This document shows positions 14,120 through 17,097 of a stretch of 17,097 nucleotides of DNA, piece after piece (position 1 is the stretch's first letter; every line of letters starts with the position of its first letter). The notes below the pieces were generated by a model, which saw only the letters and a list, made by a program, of their open reading frames with translations, was not told the origin of the DNA and searched no databases. Position numbers and translations under genes: made by a program. The DNA is from Legionellales bacterium (GTDB lineage: Bacteria; Pseudomonadota; Gammaproteobacteria; PIVX01): the NCBI GenBank assembly GCA_013215905.1, contig JABSQI010000005.1:1-17097 (forward strand). The letters are read 5' to 3'.

Positions 14120-15667
14120 TCAGCGTATTTTTTCAAAGAATTCTTCCCAGTAAAAAAATATGTTTATTTCAAATGGATCTCCGTAAGAAATCCACTGTTC
14201 AACTTCAAAAATAACAACTTTTTTACCTTTTTCTATCAATAAATTAATACCATTGCCAACGTAATGTTCTCCATTTACTGTTATATCTTTCTCAATAACT
14301 TCATCTGCCATTTTTAAAAAATCAGAAGCCTTCCTAAACCAAAAACTACCAACCACCAAAGGATCATTTCCTGGCTCATCACTTATTGTATCTTTTTCAA
14401 TTATCCGAGAAACTGTATTAGTATTTTGAGCTGTTTTACAGTAAGCAAAAGCACTATAGTCTTTTACTAAATTACCGCCAATTCGATAGGTCCAAATCGC
14501 AACATCCACATCTTTGTCATCTATAATTTCCTGCCATTTAGACTCAGAGAATATAGTTTCATAATCAGCAGAAGCTATGAAAAGACTAGATTCATTATCA
14601 ATTTTATCTCTGGCAAGTAAACAAGATGATAGTTGTCCAGATGTATTATAATTTACTGGAATTACTTTATAATTTCCAAAATTACTTGCAAGATGTTTAT
14701 CTATAGGATTTTTTTTTAAGTCTTCTGAACGTATTACGAAAACCCACTCACTAGGAACGGGAAATGAATTACATGCCCTAATAAACATCGGAGTATTTTG
14801 GATTTGCACTAGAGGTTTGCTTACTCTATAACTATCTTTTTTTAGTCTACTTCCCTTACCAGCCATAGGGATCAAATTTACCTGATTTGGATTTTCTTTT
14901 GAGGGAAGTGTTTTATTCTCACTGTTAAAATATTTTGACCAAAACTGATATTGCTCTAAATCTTCTGGAGTTCCTAAGCAAATAAACTTATCAACATAAT
15001 TGACCAAAATTTTTAAATTATCAATAACCATAGGATTAAAAAGTAAGCTAACATATCCTTCTTGTAAATTCTGAAACCCTTCTTGCATAATTTTATTTGC
15101 ATATCTCTTGAATAATTGCCAGCTTTTAAAATAATAAATCCCCGTTGACGCTGGCTCTTCATGCCTAGCATCAGTAAAACTATTTTTTTCTCTTAGCTCC
15201 AGCATCTCACTTTTTTCATCAACTCTCATATAAGCATAATAAGTATCTCCAAAAGAAGCAGGATGAAAACCTTTAAAGGCAGAAACACATCCATCGTATC
15301 CTGAAACTTCTTTTAAAAAATTCTTATAATTCCAATCAACAATAAAGTCACAGTAAGAAATAATTATTTCTTCATTATCTTGTATTGAATCTATATGTAG
15401 TGCAGAAAACAATGGTCCTTTGTCGTGAGGTTCAATAATATGGATTTCAATATTTTTTGCTAGCGAACATAAAATGTCATTTATTTCTGGATTGTGTTCA
15501 ATCTGATCTTTGTTTATAACAAAATAAAAAGTGTCTTTATGATCAAACATGTTAACTACATGACTGATAATAGGGCTTCCATCGACTTCTATTAAAAATT
15601 TTGGTTTATTATAACCAGCAGCTTTAAACCTTTTAGAATGCCCTGCAAGAGTAATTATTATATTCAT
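14120..15667 (-). CDS. tandem (two-domain) sugar/polyol-phosphate nucleotidyltransferase
   Basis: This 515-residue protein is built of two NTP-transferase (GT-A-like) domains in a row. Domain 1 spans about 1-247: LAGHSKRF (7-14) in the place of the GxGxR loop, NKPKFLIEVDG, metal-binding Asp107 and Asp111 (SYCDFIVDW) and a closing GTPEDLEQYQFWSKYF. Domain 2 spans about 262-515: MAGKGSRL (268-275), SKPLVQI, Asp368 (IASADYE) and a closing GDPFEINIFFYWEEFF, which echoes the end of domain 1. Both look complete. It should load NMP from an NTP onto a sugar phosphate or polyol phosphate in the cytoplasm. The ATG is 1 base after the isomerase stop, with AAAGGG overlapping that stop, so expression is coupled. 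Whether the two halves use the same or different substrates is unclear; domain 2 has the more canonical loop. Confidence 0.8.
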   Translation of the reverse strand: MNIIITLAGHSKRFKAAGYNKPKFLIEVDGSPIISHVVNMFDHKDTFYFVINKDQIEHNPEINDILCSLAKNIEIHIIEPHDKGPLFSALHIDSIQDNEEIIISYCDFIVDWNYKNFLKEVSGYDGCVSAFKGFHPASFGDTYYAYMRVDEKSEMLELREKNSFTDARHEEPASTGIYYFKSWQLFKRYANKIMQEGFQNLQEGYVSLLFNPMVIDNLKILVNYVDKFICLGTPEDLEQYQFWSKYFNSENKTLPSKENPNQVNLIPMAGKGSRLKKDSYRVSKPLVQIQNTPMFIRACNSFPVPSEWVFVIRSEDLKKNPIDKHLASNFGNYKVIPVNYNTSGQLSSCLLARDKIDNESSLFIASADYETIFSESKWQEIIDDKDVDVAIWTYRIGGNLVKDYSAFAYCKTAQNTNTVSRIIEKDTISDEPGNDPLVVGSFWFRKASDFLKMADEVIEKDITVNGEHYVGNGINLLIEKGKKVVIFEVEQWISYGDPFEINIFFYWEEFFEKIR

Positions 15668-15668
15668 T

Positions 15669-16577
15669 TTACCCTTTACTAATAGATTCCTGCCAATATT
15701 TTACTGACTCGGATAAAGAATGAATAACTGAGCTATCTTGTGGCTGTCTCTCTTTAAAACTTAACTCTAGAATTAGATCAACATCCTCAACGCCATGCTT
15801 TTTAAGAGCAGCTATATATTCATCTGCTTTAATTTTACCTTCTTTATTATACTCTGGTAAAAATGGAAAATGTCCCGACTTGTTATTTTGTAAACTTTGC
15901 TTTAAATGAATTTGTGGAGATTCCGAACAAAAATTTTCTAACCATTTATATGGATCGGTATCATCTGGATTTGGAGACGATAGATCTCCATGATCAACAT
16001 CTAAGCATATTTTAAAAGGAATAGGGGCATTTGTATTAATCATTTTTTGTAATCTTCTAGTTTCCTCAATTGTTTCTCCTTGCTCACGAGAAATTGACAT
16101 TGGCTCCCAAGTAATATATTTCAATCCTTTTTCTTTTGCATATTTAGCAATTTCGTGCCAATTCTCAATATTTTGATGGCTTCTTTCCTCTCGTTTAACT
16201 GGATCTAAATTATCCTTCATCGTAAAGATCCCCATGTGGCTACCCATACTAGAAGCTCCAAGTTCAATAGCTAAGTCAACATATCTCTTAAACCATTCTA
16301 TCCAATAATCTCTAACTTCCTTATCTGGATGAGCTAGATGATTCACTCTAGTAAAGGCTCCTGTAAAAGCACTTCTAATTTCGATAGAATTCTTTTCACA
16401 AGAATTCTTAATCCTGGCTAACTGATTATTGATAATTGTATCGGGTAAACTAACATTTAGTAGATCAGCAGTAAATTGAGCATAACTCGCCCCCACCTTT
16501 TTTAAAACTGCTGTCCATTCTTCAGGTTCTGAGTATCTATTAACTGCGAAACCAGTATTAATTCCAAGCCTAAACAT
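15669..16577 (-). CDS. sugar-phosphate isomerase/epimerase, TIM barrel (AP endonuclease 2 family), EryC-like
   Basis: This is a 302-residue TIM-barrel protein. The ATG at 16577 is chosen over a GTG at 16583 because AGAGGTGA lies just before it, inside the last codons of the epimerase gene. The start FRLGINTGFAVNRY and the blocks FTADLLN and FTRVNHLAHPD are characteristic of one sugar isomerase/epimerase subgroup that I associate with tetrulose-phosphate epimerases such as EryC of the erythritol pathway. The four metal ligands of the fold are present: Glu158 (ITWEP), Asp193 or Asp195 (CLDVDHGD), His224 (IHLKQ) and Glu271 (LILELSF). It should interconvert ketose (phosphates) by proton transfer using a divalent metal. 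Overlap with the gene before and a 1-base gap to the gene after make it the centre of one operon. Substrate assignment is inference. Confidence 0.78.
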   Translation of the reverse strand: MFRLGINTGFAVNRYSEPEEWTAVLKKVGASYAQFTADLLNVSLPDTIINNQLARIKNSCEKNSIEIRSAFTGAFTRVNHLAHPDKEVRDYWIEWFKRYVDLAIELGASSMGSHMGIFTMKDNLDPVKREERSHQNIENWHEIAKYAKEKGLKYITWEPMSISREQGETIEETRRLQKMINTNAPIPFKICLDVDHGDLSSPNPDDTDPYKWLENFCSESPQIHLKQSLQNNKSGHFPFLPEYNKEGKIKADEYIAALKKHGVEDVDLILELSFKERQPQDSSVIHSLSESVKYWQESISKG

Positions 16578-17097
16578 AATCACCTCTTAATTTGTAGCCT
16601 TCATCAATAGCGTTTTTTATATCCTGAACACAATCAGATATTGATTTATCTTTCTTAAATAAGCCACTTGAACCCAAAATTAATGTATCTCCCCCCGCTG
16701 CAACCATTTTAGGGATAGTATTACAATTAACATTACCATCAACTGCAATCCTAGTGTTTAATTCCATATTTTTAATTATCTTTTTAAGATCTGATATCTT
16801 TCGAATTGTTTGTGGAACTAAACTCTGTCCTTTATAACCAGGATTCACAGTCATTAATAGCACAACATCTACATCCTCTAATATATATTCTAGAGTCTCT
16901 AAGGGGGTAGCTGGACAAAGAGCTACTCCTACTAGCAATCCTTTTTGTCTAATTTTAACCAGATCTCTATGTAAATTTCTTGAACACTCCTGGTGTATAA
17001 AAAGAATAGCATCTTCTTCGGGTTCAAAGATATCAAAAATCCTGCTTGGCTCCTCTACCATCAAATGATAATTTGATGTAAGACTAGTATTCTCCCT
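16570..17097 (-). CDS. ketose-phosphate 3-epimerase, AlsE/Rpe family, 5' end beyond right edge
   Basis: The reading frame stays open to the right edge (11 more codons upstream of the first ATG at 17061, giving TSNYHLMVEEPSR), so the gene is truncated by the window, not started here. The visible 176 residues contain the Rpe-family blocks: YHLMVEEP (metal-ligand His), GVALCPATPLE, LLMTVNPGYKGQ, and IAVDGNVN with the second catalytic Asp. The phosphate-site ending is LGSSGLF, closer to D-allulose-6-phosphate 3-epimerase AlsE (GTSGLF) than to Rpe (GSAIF), and DGN replaces the Rpe DGG. It should epimerise a ketose phosphate at C3. It is the first visible gene of the operon, and its last codons encode the ribosome-binding site of the isomerase gene. 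A second, non-housekeeping epimerase is more likely than the Calvin/pentose pathway enzyme. Confidence 0.82.
   Translation of the reverse strand, partial: RENTSLTSNYHLMVEEPSRIFDIFEPEEDAILFIHQECSRNLHRDLVKIRQKGLLVGVALCPATPLETLEYILEDVDVVLLMTVNPGYKGQSLVPQTIRKISDLKKIIKNMELNTRIAVDGNVNCNTIPKMVAAGGDTLILGSSGLFKKDKSISDCVQDIKNAIDEGYKLRGDYV

Overview
The window is uniformly AT-rich (roughly 30% GC by eye) and carries a Gram-negative envelope gene set: TolC, the Kdo transferase WaaA, the membrane J-protein DjlA, NudF and a large family of class III (prepilin-type) signal peptides. The nudF/tolC neighbourhood resembles that of gammaproteobacteria, and a tolC-waaA-djlA grouping recalls Legionellales-like genomes. 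A low-GC, possibly host-associated gammaproteobacterium is the best guess, but the genus cannot be fixed from this sequence. No tRNA, rRNA, CRISPR array or intact insertion sequence was seen.

Left part (1-4450). A fragment of a possible lectin-like reading frame leaves the left edge. It is followed, on the minus strand, by nudF (ADP-ribose pyrophosphatase) coupled to a 66-residue protein of unknown function. Divergent from nudF are two unrecognised exported proteins, each with its own promoter and the same ATCGGAGT ribosome-binding leader. The first has the His...Cys order of circularly permuted papain-like enzymes. tolC follows behind an extended -10 promoter. E. coli also has nudF divergent from tolC; here two exported genes sit between them.

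Middle part (4510-10413). Six prepilin-like genes surround waaA and djlA. Two are paralogous major-pseudopilin-like genes on opposite strands (4510-4941 plus, 7068-7496 minus). The other four form a tight plus-strand operon (7748-10413) in the order FimT/GspH-, PilV/GspI-, PilW/GspJ- and PilX/GspK-like. The last protein carries a large C-terminal domain that resembles extracellular glutamine-amidotransferase-like domains, an unusual cargo for a pilus tip. No assembly ATPase, platform protein or secretin is in the window.

Right part (10629-17097). This is a surface-carbohydrate region. It holds a GDPD/PI-PLC-like TIM-barrel protein (plus strand), a convergent SAM methyltransferase, about 800 bases of apparently decayed DNA with one tiny exported ORF, and a minus-strand operon. 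The operon encodes an AlsE/Rpe-type ketose-phosphate epimerase (cut by the right edge), an AP-endonuclease-2-fold sugar isomerase/epimerase, a protein with two complete nucleotidyltransferase domains, and a GatD-like zinc polyol-phosphate dehydrogenase. Together these suggest synthesis of a nucleotide-activated polyol for a surface glycan, analogous to (but built from different parts than) the TarI/TarJ CDP-ribitol route. This cassette and the pilin-tip fusion are the most promising novelties.
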